Source of the DNA: DALYLB01 sp964468345
GTDB lineage: Bacteria > Acidobacteriota > Blastocatellia > RBC074
Reading direction: 5' to 3'
Length of the DNA stretch: 64,000 bases
Assembly: GCA_964468345.1 (NCBI GenBank)
Contig: CAYXVZ010000019.1
Location: forward strand, 1 to 64,000
The translations under genes were made by a program, and so were the position numbers. Of the stretch, positions 39,365 through 48,604 are shown in pieces (positions within the stretch are counted from its first letter, which is position 1; every line of letters starts with the position of its first letter). The notes beneath the pieces are model-generated. The model saw only the letters and a program-made list of their open reading frames with translations, had not been told where the DNA came from and made no database searches.

Positions 39365-41038
39365 TTATTTGATCTTTTTGGCCGGAATGGCGCGACCGCC
39401 CTGGAAGAGCGTCAGACTCGCGGCCTTGCCGTTTTCGATCGTGAATTCGATTCGCGCGCCGACGGCGGCATTGGAAAATTTCGTTTCGGATTCGGGCGTC
39501 AGTTCCAGCTTGCCCTGTCCGGTGGCCTGTCCCATCAGCTTGTTGTTCTCTTTCGTGATTGTGAGCACGAAATTCGGCGCAAGTTCATAATCGCCAACCA
39601 GTTTTTCGAGCGCCGCCGGGTCGAGCGTGACGGCCGCCTTGGGACCGGGAAGCGGCTTGTTGGTCCGTTTGGCATCCGTGTCAGGACCGAAACCCAGCCG
39701 AATTTTCATCGCCGCGATTTTTCCATCCGCGCCCGGCGTAAAGAAAACGCGAGCCGACGGCTGCGGGCGGAAGAAAAACTCAGAATCCGATAACGGAGCG
39801 ACTTCCACATTGCCGAACAATGGCGCATCCACATAGAGACGGTCTTCATTCCGCGTGACGACGATTTCCTCTTTCTCGCTCACTTGATAGACGCCCGTCA
39901 TGCGATCAAGCGCGTCTGTGGAAAGCTTCGTCGCGACGGGATCGCGCCATGCTTTGCCCGCTGTCATCACGGCGAATTTCTGCGCCAGGTTTCCCACTCC
40001 GCCTGTTCGGTTCGTCAGAATCGCGACATATACTTTTTCTTCCGGCAATCGCACCGCATCACAGGTGAAGCCGTTGATGCCGCCGCCGTGCGTGATCATC
40101 GGCGTGCCTTCGATCGTCGTGACGGCCCATCCATAGCCATAATTCGTGAGACTGCCGTTATTCAATTTGGAAGAGGTCCAGGCTTTCTTGAGCGAATCCT
40201 GCTTGAGAAGCTTTTCTGTGTACAGGGAAGCGTCCCATTTGGCCAGGTCATCCACGGTGGAGATCAATGAGCCGGCCGCATGAGGCAAGGTCATGCTCAG
40301 ATATTCGGCATTGTTATAGGTATTGCCTGCTTTCTGATAGCCCGGAATACGGCGCGGAATGACGCGCGAGGTCATATCGAAACTCGTCTGTTTCATTCCC
40401 AGGGGCGCGAAGATGTTCTTCTCCACAAAATCCGCATAGCTCTGGCCCGAGGCTTTCTCGATAACGGCGCCCAGCATCACAAACGCGGAATTGTTATAGG
40501 CCCATCGCTCGCCCGGATCGAACTCCATGGGATGGTTTTTGAACGAGTCGATCAGCTCTTTGAGCGACATATCCTTCCGCATTATTTCTTGAAAGGTCGG
40601 CACGTCCGTATAGCTCTTGATTCCCGACGTGTGCGTCAGCAGGTGCTCGACCGTGATCTTTTTGCCATGCGTGGGATAATCGGGCAGGTATTTCGTGATC
40701 TCATCGCTCAGGGAAAGTTTCCCTTGTTCCGCAAGCATCAGGGTCGCGACGGCCGTGAACTGTTTCGTGATCGAGCCGATGCGAAAGATCATATCCGGCT
40801 CGATGGGAATGCCGAGTTCCATATTCGCCATGCCATAGCCTTTGCGAAACAGCGTCTTGCCGTCTTTGACGACAATCACGGCCGCGCCGGGTTCATTGGC
40901 TTTGAACACTTTGGACATTTCAGCATCGATGGCGGCTTCCAGGCCGGAGGCGCCGTTTCCGGATTGTGCAACGGCGGGAAAAGAAAATGCAAAGACAAAC
41001 AGAAGGGCTGTCAGTGTAGACGAGGGGCGGTTTTTCAT
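39365..41038 (-). CDS. Exported beta-lactamase-family serine hydrolase
   Basis: A 557-residue protein with signal peptide (1-24, PAVAQ). The penicillin-binding fold is shown by S89-x-x-K92 (GSITKQFT), Y-N-N (WAYNNSAFV) and HGGG (MITHGGGINGF). A C-terminal domain with two DUF3471-like beta regions (about 370-557) follows, as is common in Acidobacteriota. Such proteins are esterases or D-aminopeptidases more often than true beta-lactamases. The start at 41038 fits the signal peptide, although the ribosome-binding site is weak. Confidence 0.88.
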   Translation of the reverse strand: MKNRPSSTLTALLFVFAFSFPAVAQSGNGASGLEAAIDAEMSKVFKANEPGAAVIVVKDGKTLFRKGYGMANMELGIPIEPDMIFRIGSITKQFTAVATLMLAEQGKLSLSDEITKYLPDYPTHGKKITVEHLLTHTSGIKSYTDVPTFQEIMRKDMSLKELIDSFKNHPMEFDPGERWAYNNSAFVMLGAVIEKASGQSYADFVEKNIFAPLGMKQTSFDMTSRVIPRRIPGYQKAGNTYNNAEYLSMTLPHAAGSLISTVDDLAKWDASLYTEKLLKQDSLKKAWTSSKLNNGSLTNYGYGWAVTTIEGTPMITHGGGINGFTCDAVRLPEEKVYVAILTNRTGGVGNLAQKFAVMTAGKAWRDPVATKLSTDALDRMTGVYQVSEKEEIVVTRNEDRLYVDAPLFGNVEVAPLSDSEFFFRPQPSARVFFTPGADGKIAAMKIRLGFGPDTDAKRTNKPLPGPKAAVTLDPAALEKLVGDYELAPNFVLTITKENNKLMGQATGQGKLELTPESETKFSNAAVGARIEFTIENGKAASLTLFQGGRAIPAKKIK

Positions 41039-41088
41039 GGTTTTTCGAAAGAAGCGTACAGCGCGTTTATAGTTGGATGAAGGCTCTG

Positions 41089-41145
41089 CAGAAAGATTGG
41101 GGAAGAAGCGGATGACCCCGTATTTTTCTGTCCCCAATCTTTCTG
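41089..41145. repeat. 15-bp inverted repeat, variant of the ACAGAAAAATG family
   Basis: CAGAAAGATTGGGGA (41089-41103) pairs perfectly with TCCCCAATCTTTCTG (41131-41145). On the minus strand the right side reads ACAGAAAGATTGGGGACAG then AAAAAT, a clear relative of the copies at 37195 and 44114. It lies between fumarase and the serine hydrolase. Confidence 0.88.
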
Positions 41146-41178
41146 TACGTGTGAGTGGCCGATTTGTTCGCGACTTCT

Positions 41179-42702
41179 TTACAGGGACACCGGCTCGGCC
41201 AGGCTGGCCAGCATTTTGGCCGAGGCTGATTCGACATCGGCGTGCAGCGAATTCCCATGCGCATCCATCGTGACGATGGCCGGGAAGTCTGTGACGCGCA
41301 GATGCCACATCGCTTCGGGAATGCCGAATTCCAGCAGGTTGACGCCCAGGACTTCGTCGATGCACTTGGCGTAATACTGAGCGGCGCCGCCGATGGCGTT
41401 CAGATACACCGCGCCATGCTCTTTCATTGCGGCCAGGGTCTTGGGCCCCATGCCGCCTTTGCCGATGACCGCGCGCACGCCATAGCGTTTGATGATTTCG
41501 CCTTGATACGGTTCTTCGCGAATGCTGGTGGTCGGGCCCGCGGCCTTGATCTGATAGTGCCCGTTTTTGAGAACGACGGGACCGCAGTGATAAAGCACCG
41601 AGCCGTTCATATCGACGGGCGGGGCATTTTTCATCAGGTGCGCATGCACCGCGTCGCGGCCCGTATACATTTCCCCGGACACGAGAACGACATCGCCAAC
41701 CTTCAGTTCGCGGACCTGCGCTTCGGTCAGCGGAGCGCGAAGGACCTTCTCGTTGCCGGTGCGGACAAAGCCCTCGCCGCGCGTCATCTGAATCGCGGCC
41801 TCTTTTTCATCGCGATAAAGCCAGCGTTTGATCTCGCCGGTTTTCGCATCGAGCACGACGCCGAGGCGGCGGAAGGCCCAGCAGTCATAGGCGACGGAAA
41901 CGAAGAAGCTGGCCGGCAGCCGATTGAGCACGCCGATCTTGCAGCCAATCAATGTGGCGTTGCCGCCGAATCCCATGGTTCCGATGCCGAGCGTGTTCGC
42001 GGCCTGCAGAATATACGCCTCGAGTTTTGCAAGTTCCGGGATCGGGTTGACGTCGTCGAGCGTCCGGAAGAGCTGCTCCTTTGCATTCAGATAGCCCTGG
42101 GCGCGGTCGCCGCCGATGCAGACGCCGATGGCCCCCGCGCTGCAGCCCTGCCCCTGCGCCTGCCAGATGGCGTGCAGTATGCATTTTCGAACGCCTTCGA
42201 GGTCGCGCCCGGCTTTCCCCAGATGCGGAATCTCCATCGGCAGGGAATACTGAATATTCTTGTTCTCGCAGCCACCTCCTTTGAGCAGCAGCTTGACCTC
42301 GATTTCGCCTTCGTTCTCCCATTGCTCGAAATGCATGGTCGGCGTTCCCGGCCCGAGATTATCCGATGCATTGACGCCCGTCAGGGAGTCCACGGAGTTC
42401 GTGCGCAGCTTGCCGCGCTTGGTGGCTTCGGCAACGGCCTCTCGAATCTCCTTTTTCATCCCGATCTGATTTGCGCCGACGGGCGTTTTGATCTCAAAGG
42501 TCGGCCAGCCGGTGTCCTGGCAGATCGGGCCCTCGTTGTCGCAGGCCATATCGATATTGGTGGCGATGACGTTCAGGGCCTGCATCGAACGGCCGCCCTC
42601 TTCCTGTTCCATCATCTTCGCCATGGCTCGCCGCACGTCCGGCGGCAGGTTCGTGGATGTATGCGTGATCAACTGCAGAATGCTTTCGCGAAATGCGTTC
42701 AT
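41179..42702 (-). CDS. fumA: Class I fumarate hydratase
   Basis: A 507-residue oxygen-sensitive TCA-cycle enzyme, with alpha and beta parts fused. The start at 42702 has GAAGGA upstream. Candidate cluster cysteines lie in CQDTGWPTF, GGGCENKN and AIGVCIGGDRAQG. The C-terminal beta part has AAGPTTSIREEPY, VIGKGGMGPKT and LNAIGGAAQYYA. Length is normal. Confidence 0.95.
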   Translation of the reverse strand: MNAFRESILQLITHTSTNLPPDVRRAMAKMMEQEEGGRSMQALNVIATNIDMACDNEGPICQDTGWPTFEIKTPVGANQIGMKKEIREAVAEATKRGKLRTNSVDSLTGVNASDNLGPGTPTMHFEQWENEGEIEVKLLLKGGGCENKNIQYSLPMEIPHLGKAGRDLEGVRKCILHAIWQAQGQGCSAGAIGVCIGGDRAQGYLNAKEQLFRTLDDVNPIPELAKLEAYILQAANTLGIGTMGFGGNATLIGCKIGVLNRLPASFFVSVAYDCWAFRRLGVVLDAKTGEIKRWLYRDEKEAAIQMTRGEGFVRTGNEKVLRAPLTEAQVRELKVGDVVLVSGEMYTGRDAVHAHLMKNAPPVDMNGSVLYHCGPVVLKNGHYQIKAAGPTTSIREEPYQGEIIKRYGVRAVIGKGGMGPKTLAAMKEHGAVYLNAIGGAAQYYAKCIDEVLGVNLLEFGIPEAMWHLRVTDFPAIVTMDAHGNSLHADVESASAKMLASLAEPVSL

Positions 42703-42930
42703 CGGTCGTTCCTTCGATAAAGAATATGGGGATGGAAAACGGTTTATAGCCGCCGTAATGTACCATAACTCCGGCATCTTTACTTCACCGGGGAATGCCT
42801 CTATAGTTTGCCCGTCTTTCTTCATTCACACACATTTTTCGGTGTTCCGCACCCGGCTGATATTCTTGCTTTCGGGCGAATTTCCGCGTGCAGGCACCAA
42901 TTCCAGGCAAAGGAAATCTATACATCAACG

Positions 42931-43677
42931 ATGAGCAATCAATTCAAGGATCAAGTCGCTGTGATCACGGGCGCCGCGTCGGGCCTGGGACTGTCGATCG
43001 CCAAACGCCTCGTCTCGGAAGGGGCGAGCGTGGCGCTGCTCGATCTCGGGGCTGAGCCGGTGCAGGCCGCCGCCAAAGAGATTGGGGCCGCGGCCGCGGC
43101 GTTTCCCGTCGATGTCACCAAAGAAGCGGATGTCGCCGCCGTCGTCGCCGCCATCGCAGAGAAATTCGGCCGAATCGATATTCTGGTCAACAGCGCGGGC
43201 GTGACGGGCAAAACCAACATTCGCACCCACGAAGTCGATTTCGAAAATTTCAAATTCGTGTTCGACGTCAATGTGAACGGCAGCTTTCTGACCTCGCGCG
43301 CGGTCCTGCCGCATATGCTGGCCCGCGGCTATGGGCGGATCCTGCATATCGCTTCGATCGCCGGCAAAGACGGCAATGCGGGCATGCTTGCCTATTCGGC
43401 TTCGAAGGCAGCCGTGATCGGCATGACCAAGGTGCAGGGCAAGGAATATGCGGAATCCGGAATCACGGTCAATGCGCTTGCGCCCGCCGTCATTCGCACG
43501 GCCATGGTCGAAGCGTTGCCGGAAGAGCAGGTCAAATACATGACCGATAAGATTCCGATGAAACGCTGCGGCACGCTAGAAGAGATCGCGAATATCTGCG
43601 CCTTTATTGTTTCGCCGGGCGCGAGCTTTACGACCGGATTTACCTTCGATATGACGGGCGGACGCGCGACCTATTGA
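42931..43677 (+). CDS. SDR-family oxidoreductase, FabG-like
   Basis: A 248-residue NAD(P)-dependent dehydrogenase. The cofactor loop is TGAASGLG (12-19), the structural NSAG is present, and the catalytic YSASK follows an IASIAG serine. It is first in a run with a 34-residue protein and rhamnose mutarotase, so a sugar or sugar-acid dehydrogenase is plausible; substrate not known. The 228-bp spacer to fumarase is divergent and should hold both promoters. Confidence 0.88.
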   Translation: MSNQFKDQVAVITGAASGLGLSIAKRLVSEGASVALLDLGAEPVQAAAKEIGAAAAAFPVDVTKEADVAAVVAAIAEKFGRIDILVNSAGVTGKTNIRTHEVDFENFKFVFDVNVNGSFLTSRAVLPHMLARGYGRILHIASIAGKDGNAGMLAYSASKAAVIGMTKVQGKEYAESGITVNALAPAVIRTAMVEALPEEQVKYMTDKIPMKRCGTLEEIANICAFIVSPGASFTTGFTFDMTGGRATY

Positions 43678-43687
43678 GGATTTACCC

Positions 43688-43792
43688 ATGAATTGGTTGC
43701 GAAAGCTGATCGATGAAGTCGTGGCGATGCTGTTTATGATGGTTGGCATCACCCCGCCGAACCGGCAAAAAAAGAAGGACGAGAATAAATGA
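43688..43792 (+). CDS. 34-residue small protein coupled to rhaM
   Basis: ATG at 43688 follows GAGGA with good spacing. The predicted peptide has an amphipathic start (MNWLRKLIDEVV), a short hydrophobic stretch (AMLFMMVGI) and a basic tail. Its stop TGA overlaps the rhaM ATG (ATGA), a strong sign of translational coupling. Function unknown; it could be a membrane-associated leader or a small accessory protein. Confidence 0.65.
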   Translation: MNWLRKLIDEVVAMLFMMVGITPPNRQKKKDENK

Positions 43793-44103
43793 TTCGCAAG
43801 GCGTTTCTGATGACATTGCGTCCCGGCCATCAGGAGGAATATCAGCGCCGTCATTCTCCGATCTGGCCTGAACTCGAAGCCGTGCTCAAAGATCACGGCG
43901 TTCACAATTACTCCATCTTCCTCGACCGGGCCACCGATCGTCTCTTCGGCTATGCCGAAATCGAGTCGGAGGAAAAATGGCGCCAGATCGCCGACACCGA
44001 TGCCTGCCGTCGATGGTGGACCTATATGCGGGACCTGATGCTGACCAATGAAGACGACAGCCCGGTGCAGGAAGCGCTCGACGAAGTGTTTCATTTGAAT
44101 TGA
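43789..44103 (+). CDS. rhaM: L-rhamnose mutarotase
   Basis: A 104-residue enzyme interconverting alpha and beta anomers of L-rhamnose (or a related deoxysugar). Typical features are MTLRPGHQEEYQRRHSPIWPEL, HNYSIFLD, LFGYAEIE and RRWWTYMRDLM. It sits between two SDR dehydrogenases, suggesting a non-phosphorylated L-rhamnose or L-fucose oxidation route. Confidence 0.92.
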   Translation: MIRKAFLMTLRPGHQEEYQRRHSPIWPELEAVLKDHGVHNYSIFLDRATDRLFGYAEIESEEKWRQIADTDACRRWWTYMRDLMLTNEDDSPVQEALDEVFHLN

Positions 44104-44113
44104 CGGAGGCGAG

Positions 44114-44187
44114 TAGACAGAGAAATGTGGGAGAGAAAAATGTTTTAGAGCTGTGTTTTATTTTTCTCTCCCACATTTTTCTGTCTA
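44114..44187. repeat. 28-bp inverted repeat, ACAGAAAAATGTGGG family
   Basis: Arms 44114-44141 and 44160-44187 pair over 28 bp with one mismatch and an 18-base loop. The core AGACAGAAAAATGTGGGAG is the same word as at 37195, with GAG in place of GAC. It separates rhaM from the second SDR gene. Confidence 0.92.
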
Positions 44188-44214
44188 TTTCAAGCATTTT
44201 TACGAGAGGAAGCC

Positions 44215-44982
44215 ATGGGAAATCGAGTCGCAGGGAAGGTTGCGATTGTGACCGGCGGAGGAGCCGGGATCGGAGAGGCAACGTGTCGCCTCTTTGCCGA
44301 AGAGAGTGCAAAAGTTGTCATTGCCGATATCAATGATGCGCAAGGAGAGGCGCTGGCGAAATCGATTCGGGAATCCGGCGGCGAGGCCGTTTTTGTGCAT
44401 ACGGACATTTCGAAAGAAGCGGACGCCGAGAACCTGACCCGGGAAGCGGTTCGTGCCTTCGGCGGGGTCGATATCGTCGTCAACAATGCGGCAGCCTTTA
44501 TCCTGAAAGGCGTCGAGGCCACGGTGGAAGAATGGCACCGGTCTCTGGGCGTCAATGTGATCGGCCCGGCGCTGGTCATAAAATACGCCATTGAGGAAAT
44601 CAAGAAGCGGGGAAGCGGAGCCATTGTGAATATCGGTTCCATTTCCAGTTTTGCAGCACAGCCGAATTTCGTCACCTACAGTTCGACAAAAGCGGCGATC
44701 GTGCAGATGAGCCGGAACATGGCCATGGATTTCGCGCCCTTCAATATTCGCGTGAATGCGGTCTGTCCCGGGACAATCATCACGCAGGCGACCGAAAACC
44801 ACCGGAATCAATTGGGGATCAGTCTGGATGAATTCAAGGCCCAGGAAGGACCCAAACATCTGCTGAACCGCGTCGGCCATCCTCGCGAAGTCGCCTGCGC
44901 CATCCTGTTTCTCGCCTCGGATGAAGCCTCCTTCATCACGGGAACCCATCTGATGGTCGACGGGGGATACACTGCGCAATAA
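44215..44982 (+). CDS. SDR-family oxidoreductase
   Basis: A 255-residue dehydrogenase. The TGGGAGIGE loop, NNAA, IGSIS and YSSTK catalytic motifs are complete. GAGAGGA sits before the ATG. It follows rhaM, so it may act in the same deoxysugar pathway. It is not a close copy of the SDR at 42931. Confidence 0.88.
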   Translation: MGNRVAGKVAIVTGGGAGIGEATCRLFAEESAKVVIADINDAQGEALAKSIRESGGEAVFVHTDISKEADAENLTREAVRAFGGVDIVVNNAAAFILKGVEATVEEWHRSLGVNVIGPALVIKYAIEEIKKRGSGAIVNIGSISSFAAQPNFVTYSSTKAAIVQMSRNMAMDFAPFNIRVNAVCPGTIITQATENHRNQLGISLDEFKAQEGPKHLLNRVGHPREVACAILFLASDEASFITGTHLMVDGGYTAQ

Positions 44983-45139
44983 TCCCCTGTTCTCTCGCCC
45001 AAGCCTCAGGTTGCCTGGCGCATCCAGCCTGATAAAGTTGCAACTGAGACGAAGAAAGGGACGTCTTTATTATTGCAACGCCTGCTCAAAACAGGCCAAG
45101 ACCCAAAAAGTCCAATAATTATTCAGGTCGTCTACATTT

Positions 45140-48100
45140 ATGCAAAAACTTGCAGAGATATGCATTCGCCGGCCGGTTTTCGCGGCGATGATCATTTTGG
45201 CGCTGGTGGTGGTTGGGGCGAACAGTTATTTCAAGCTGGGTGTCGATCGATTTCCTACAATTGATATTCCGACCATTTACATTCGCGTGACCCTGCCCGG
45301 CGCCTCGCCGGAAGAAGTCGAATCGACGGTTGCGCGTCCGATCGAGGAGGCCGTCAACCGTGTAGAGGGCATTGAACAATTGCGCTCCGTGGCTCGCCCC
45401 GGCGCCGCATTCGTGATCCTGAACTTCGACCTGAATCGCGACATCAACGTGGCGGCGCAGGATGTCCGAGACAAACTGCAAGGGGTGCTGCGGGAATTGC
45501 CGCCCGGCACCGATCCGCCGACCGTCAATAAATCAGACAACGATTCCTTCCCGGTTATGACCGTGGCGATTTCCGGCAATCGCGCGCAGCGCGAACTGGC
45601 GGAAATCGCGGACAAGCGCGTCAAAGTCGAGCTTGAACGCTCCTTCGGAGTCGGGGAAGTCACCGTCAGCGGCGGCCCCAATCGCGCGATCAATGTCTGG
45701 GTCGATGCCGACCGCCTGGCGGCGTATAAGATTCCGATTACCCAGGTCCGGCAGGCGCTGGTGCGGCAAAATGCGGACCTGCCTGGCGGAAATGTCGATG
45801 CCGGCATGCGCGAACTGACCCTGCGAACGATGGGAAAGATCGTCGACCCGCAGGATTTCAACGACATGATCGTGACGAAGATCGGCAGCGCCACGATTCG
45901 AATGCGGGATATCGGCTATGTGGAAGACGGCACCAAGGAGAAACGCTCTCTGGCCCGTCTGAACGGCGTTCCTTCGGTTTCGATCGGGATTATTCGGCAG
46001 TCGGGAGCCAATACGGTCGCGGTGATCGACGGCGTGAAGCAGAAACTGGCCCGGCTGCAGGACCAGCTTCCCCCGGATGTAAAGTTGGAAGTCATTCAGG
46101 ACCAGTCGCGGTATATCTATGAAGCTCTGAACGAAATCAACGTGCACCTCGTGCTGGGCAGTATTCTGGCCTGTCTGGTCGTGATGTTGTTTATGCGTTC
46201 CTGGCAGGCGACGATCATTGCCGGCATCGCCATTCCGACATCGGTCGTTGCAACCTTCGGCCTGATGCGCGCGCTCGATTTCACGCTCAACAGCGTGACG
46301 ATGCTTGCGCTGGTGCTGATGGTCGGCGTCGTGATCGATGACGCAATCGTCGTCCTGGAAAATATTTATCGTTTTGTCGAAGAGAAAAAGATCCCGCCGA
46401 TGCAGGCCGCTGTCGAGGCCACGCGCGAAATCGGACTTGCGGTCATGGCGACGACCTTTTCGCTGGTCGTTATCTTCCTGCCAGTCGGCTTTATGAGTTC
46501 GATCTCCGGCCGCTTTCTCTTCCAGTTCGGTTGGACGGCGGCCTTCGCCATCATGATCAGCCTGCTGGTTTCCTTCACGCTGACGCCGGTGATGAGCGCC
46601 CGCCTGCTGAGCATGGGCAAACAGGCCGAAGCGGGCGAAGGCCATCAGGCCGATTCGAGAAAAGGATTTTACCGCTATATCGACAGCAGCTATACCTGGA
46701 TGTTGAAGTTCGTCATGCGGCATCGGATAGCGGTGGTGGTGCTTTCCCTGGCTGTTATCGGATCTTCTTATTATTTCTATCAGAAGGTCCGCCAGGAATA
46801 CATCCCGTCGAACGTCGACGAAGGCGAGTTCACCGTCAGTCTGAACGCGCCCGAGGGCACTTCGCTGTCCGCGATGAATGCGGGGCTCGAAGCGGTCGAG
46901 AAGGAATTGCGCGACATGCCCGAGGTGAAGCTCATGCTGGCTTCGGTCGGCGGAGGGATGGGCTTTTCGCAGTCCATCAACAATGCTGAGATATACATCC
47001 GCATTCCGCCTCACGAGGAGCGCACCGTCAACTTCGCGAAATTCTGGCATTCATTAAAGGCAGGCCATCCGCTCGATGTGTTCAAGGGCAATTACTCTTC
47101 GCGGGACGTGCAGCAGAAAATCCGCGCGAAGCTGCGAAAATATACGCATCTGCGGCCCTCAGTGCGCAATCCGCAATCCATCAATCTGGGCACAGGGCCG
47201 TCGGAATTCGATTTCAGCCTGCGCGGGCCGGATCTGATGACGCTCTATAACAGCGCGAATCATATGCGCGACTGGGGCGAAAAGAATGGACTGCTCGATC
47301 CGGACGTAACGCTCAAACTCGACAAACCTGAGTTGCGGGTCCAGATTGATCGCGTTCGTGCCGGCGACCTTGGCGTGGATACGACCGATATTGCGACGGC
47401 GCTTCGCCTGATGGTGGGCGGCGACGATCGCGTTTCCCGTTTTCGCGATGTCGATCTGAACGAAGATTACGATGTGGAATTGCGACTGAAACAGGGGGAT
47501 CGCAACGACAGCAATACGATTTCCCGGCTGTTTGTGCCTTCGACCAAGGTCGGGCTGGTTCGGCTTGATAACCTCGTAACGCTGCAACAGACAACGGCGC
47601 CTTCGCGAATCGACCGCCTGGATCGGCAGCGCGTGGTTGGCGTGCGATCCGGCATTGCGCCCGGTTATGGTCTCGGGGACCGAATGAAGGCGATGCGCGA
47701 CGAGTTTGCGAAACTCGGGCTGCCCCCCGAATACAACTATTCGATCGGCGGACGCGGCCGCGAACTCGAACGCACTTTCAATGAATTCATTCTGGCGTTT
47801 CTGCTCTCGATCGCGTTCATGTATATGATCCTGGCGTCGCAGTTCGAAAGCGTCATCCATCCGGTCACGATTCTGCTGAGCCTGCCGCTCGCCGTTCCTT
47901 TCGCGCTGCTCAGTCTCTGGGCGATGAACGATACGCTGAATCTGTACTCCGCGCTCGGCATTCTGGTGCTGTTTGGCGTGGTGAAGAAAAATTCAATTCT
48001 GCAGATCGACCACACGCTGAACCTTCGACGCAGCGGTATGCCGCGGGATGAGGCGATCATTCAGGCCAACCGTGATCGATTGCGGCCGATTCTGATGACG

Positions 48101-48376
48101 ACGCTGGCCCTGGTCGCCGGCATGTTGCCGCTGGCGGTCGGCAGCGGCCCCGGCGCCGAAGAGCGCCGCTCGATCGCCACCGTCGTGATCGGCGGACAAT
48201 CGCTCTCGCTGCTGCTGACGCTGCTCGTTACGCCCGTCGCGTATTCGATCTTCGATGACATCGGAGCCTGGATCGCGCGTCGCAGGCCGCAACGCAAGGC
48301 CAAGCCGGATGCAGGAGAACTGCCTCCCGCTCACGCCGGTGAGTTCGGGGCAACTCACTCAGAAGCCGGCGATTGA
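45140..48376 (+). CDS. RND-family efflux permease
   Basis: A 1078-residue inner-membrane proton antiporter of the AcrB/MexB or HAE1 type. The N-terminus ICIRRPVFAAMIILALVVVGANSYFKLGVDRFPTID is typical. A central helix block (about 340-540) carries GVVIDDAIVVLENIYR, and a second block (about 880-1045) has FGVVKKNSILQIDHTLNLR. No periplasmic adaptor or outer-membrane channel gene is adjacent, so partners lie elsewhere. A short GTTGCAAC palindrome at 45037-45044 lies in the upstream region. Confidence 0.94.
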   Translation: MQKLAEICIRRPVFAAMIILALVVVGANSYFKLGVDRFPTIDIPTIYIRVTLPGASPEEVESTVARPIEEAVNRVEGIEQLRSVARPGAAFVILNFDLNRDINVAAQDVRDKLQGVLRELPPGTDPPTVNKSDNDSFPVMTVAISGNRAQRELAEIADKRVKVELERSFGVGEVTVSGGPNRAINVWVDADRLAAYKIPITQVRQALVRQNADLPGGNVDAGMRELTLRTMGKIVDPQDFNDMIVTKIGSATIRMRDIGYVEDGTKEKRSLARLNGVPSVSIGIIRQSGANTVAVIDGVKQKLARLQDQLPPDVKLEVIQDQSRYIYEALNEINVHLVLGSILACLVVMLFMRSWQATIIAGIAIPTSVVATFGLMRALDFTLNSVTMLALVLMVGVVIDDAIVVLENIYRFVEEKKIPPMQAAVEATREIGLAVMATTFSLVVIFLPVGFMSSISGRFLFQFGWTAAFAIMISLLVSFTLTPVMSARLLSMGKQAEAGEGHQADSRKGFYRYIDSSYTWMLKFVMRHRIAVVVLSLAVIGSSYYFYQKVRQEYIPSNVDEGEFTVSLNAPEGTSLSAMNAGLEAVEKELRDMPEVKLMLASVGGGMGFSQSINNAEIYIRIPPHEERTVNFAKFWHSLKAGHPLDVFKGNYSSRDVQQKIRAKLRKYTHLRPSVRNPQSINLGTGPSEFDFSLRGPDLMTLYNSANHMRDWGEKNGLLDPDVTLKLDKPELRVQIDRVRAGDLGVDTTDIATALRLMVGGDDRVSRFRDVDLNEDYDVELRLKQGDRNDSNTISRLFVPSTKVGLVRLDNLVTLQQTTAPSRIDRLDRQRVVGVRSGIAPGYGLGDRMKAMRDEFAKLGLPPEYNYSIGGRGRELERTFNEFILAFLLSIAFMYMILASQFESVIHPVTILLSLPLAVPFALLSLWAMNDTLNLYSALGILVLFGVVKKNSILQIDHTLNLRRSGMPRDEAIIQANRDRLRPILMTTLALVAGMLPLAVGSGPGAEERRSIATVVIGGQSLSLLLTLLVTPVAYSIFDDIGAWIARRRPQRKAKPDAGELPPAHAGEFGATHSEAGD

Positions 48377-48401
48377 TCCCGCACCAGGCGGCATAAAATA
48401 A

Positions 48402-48477
48402 AAGGCAAAAGGCAAATATCAAAAGGCAAAAGTAAAAAAGCTTCTACTTTTGCCTTTTGATATTTGCCTTTTGCCTT
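48402..48477. repeat. 33-bp perfect inverted repeat of AAAAGGC words
   Basis: Arms 48402-48434 and 48445-48477 are perfect over 33 bp with a 10-base loop. Both are tandem AAAAGGC words with one ATATC insert. A T run follows on the plus strand. It lies between convergent genes and probably terminates both. Confidence 0.95.
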
Positions 48478-48604
48478 CTGTTTTTTTTCGCGGAGCCACC
48501 CGAACATAGGGCGACTCCGCGCCGCTTATTCATCCGGTTGAAAAGCCCCTTTCATCTTTCGAAACATCAGAGGAAAGAGATCTCGAAACCGGTATGAGGG
48601 TGGC

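Noticed and set aside
45533..47050. 505-codon minus-strand frame opposite the RND gene
   Set aside because: Antisense to a clearly recognised permease; the His/Asp/Arg-rich translation is typical of a shadow frame.
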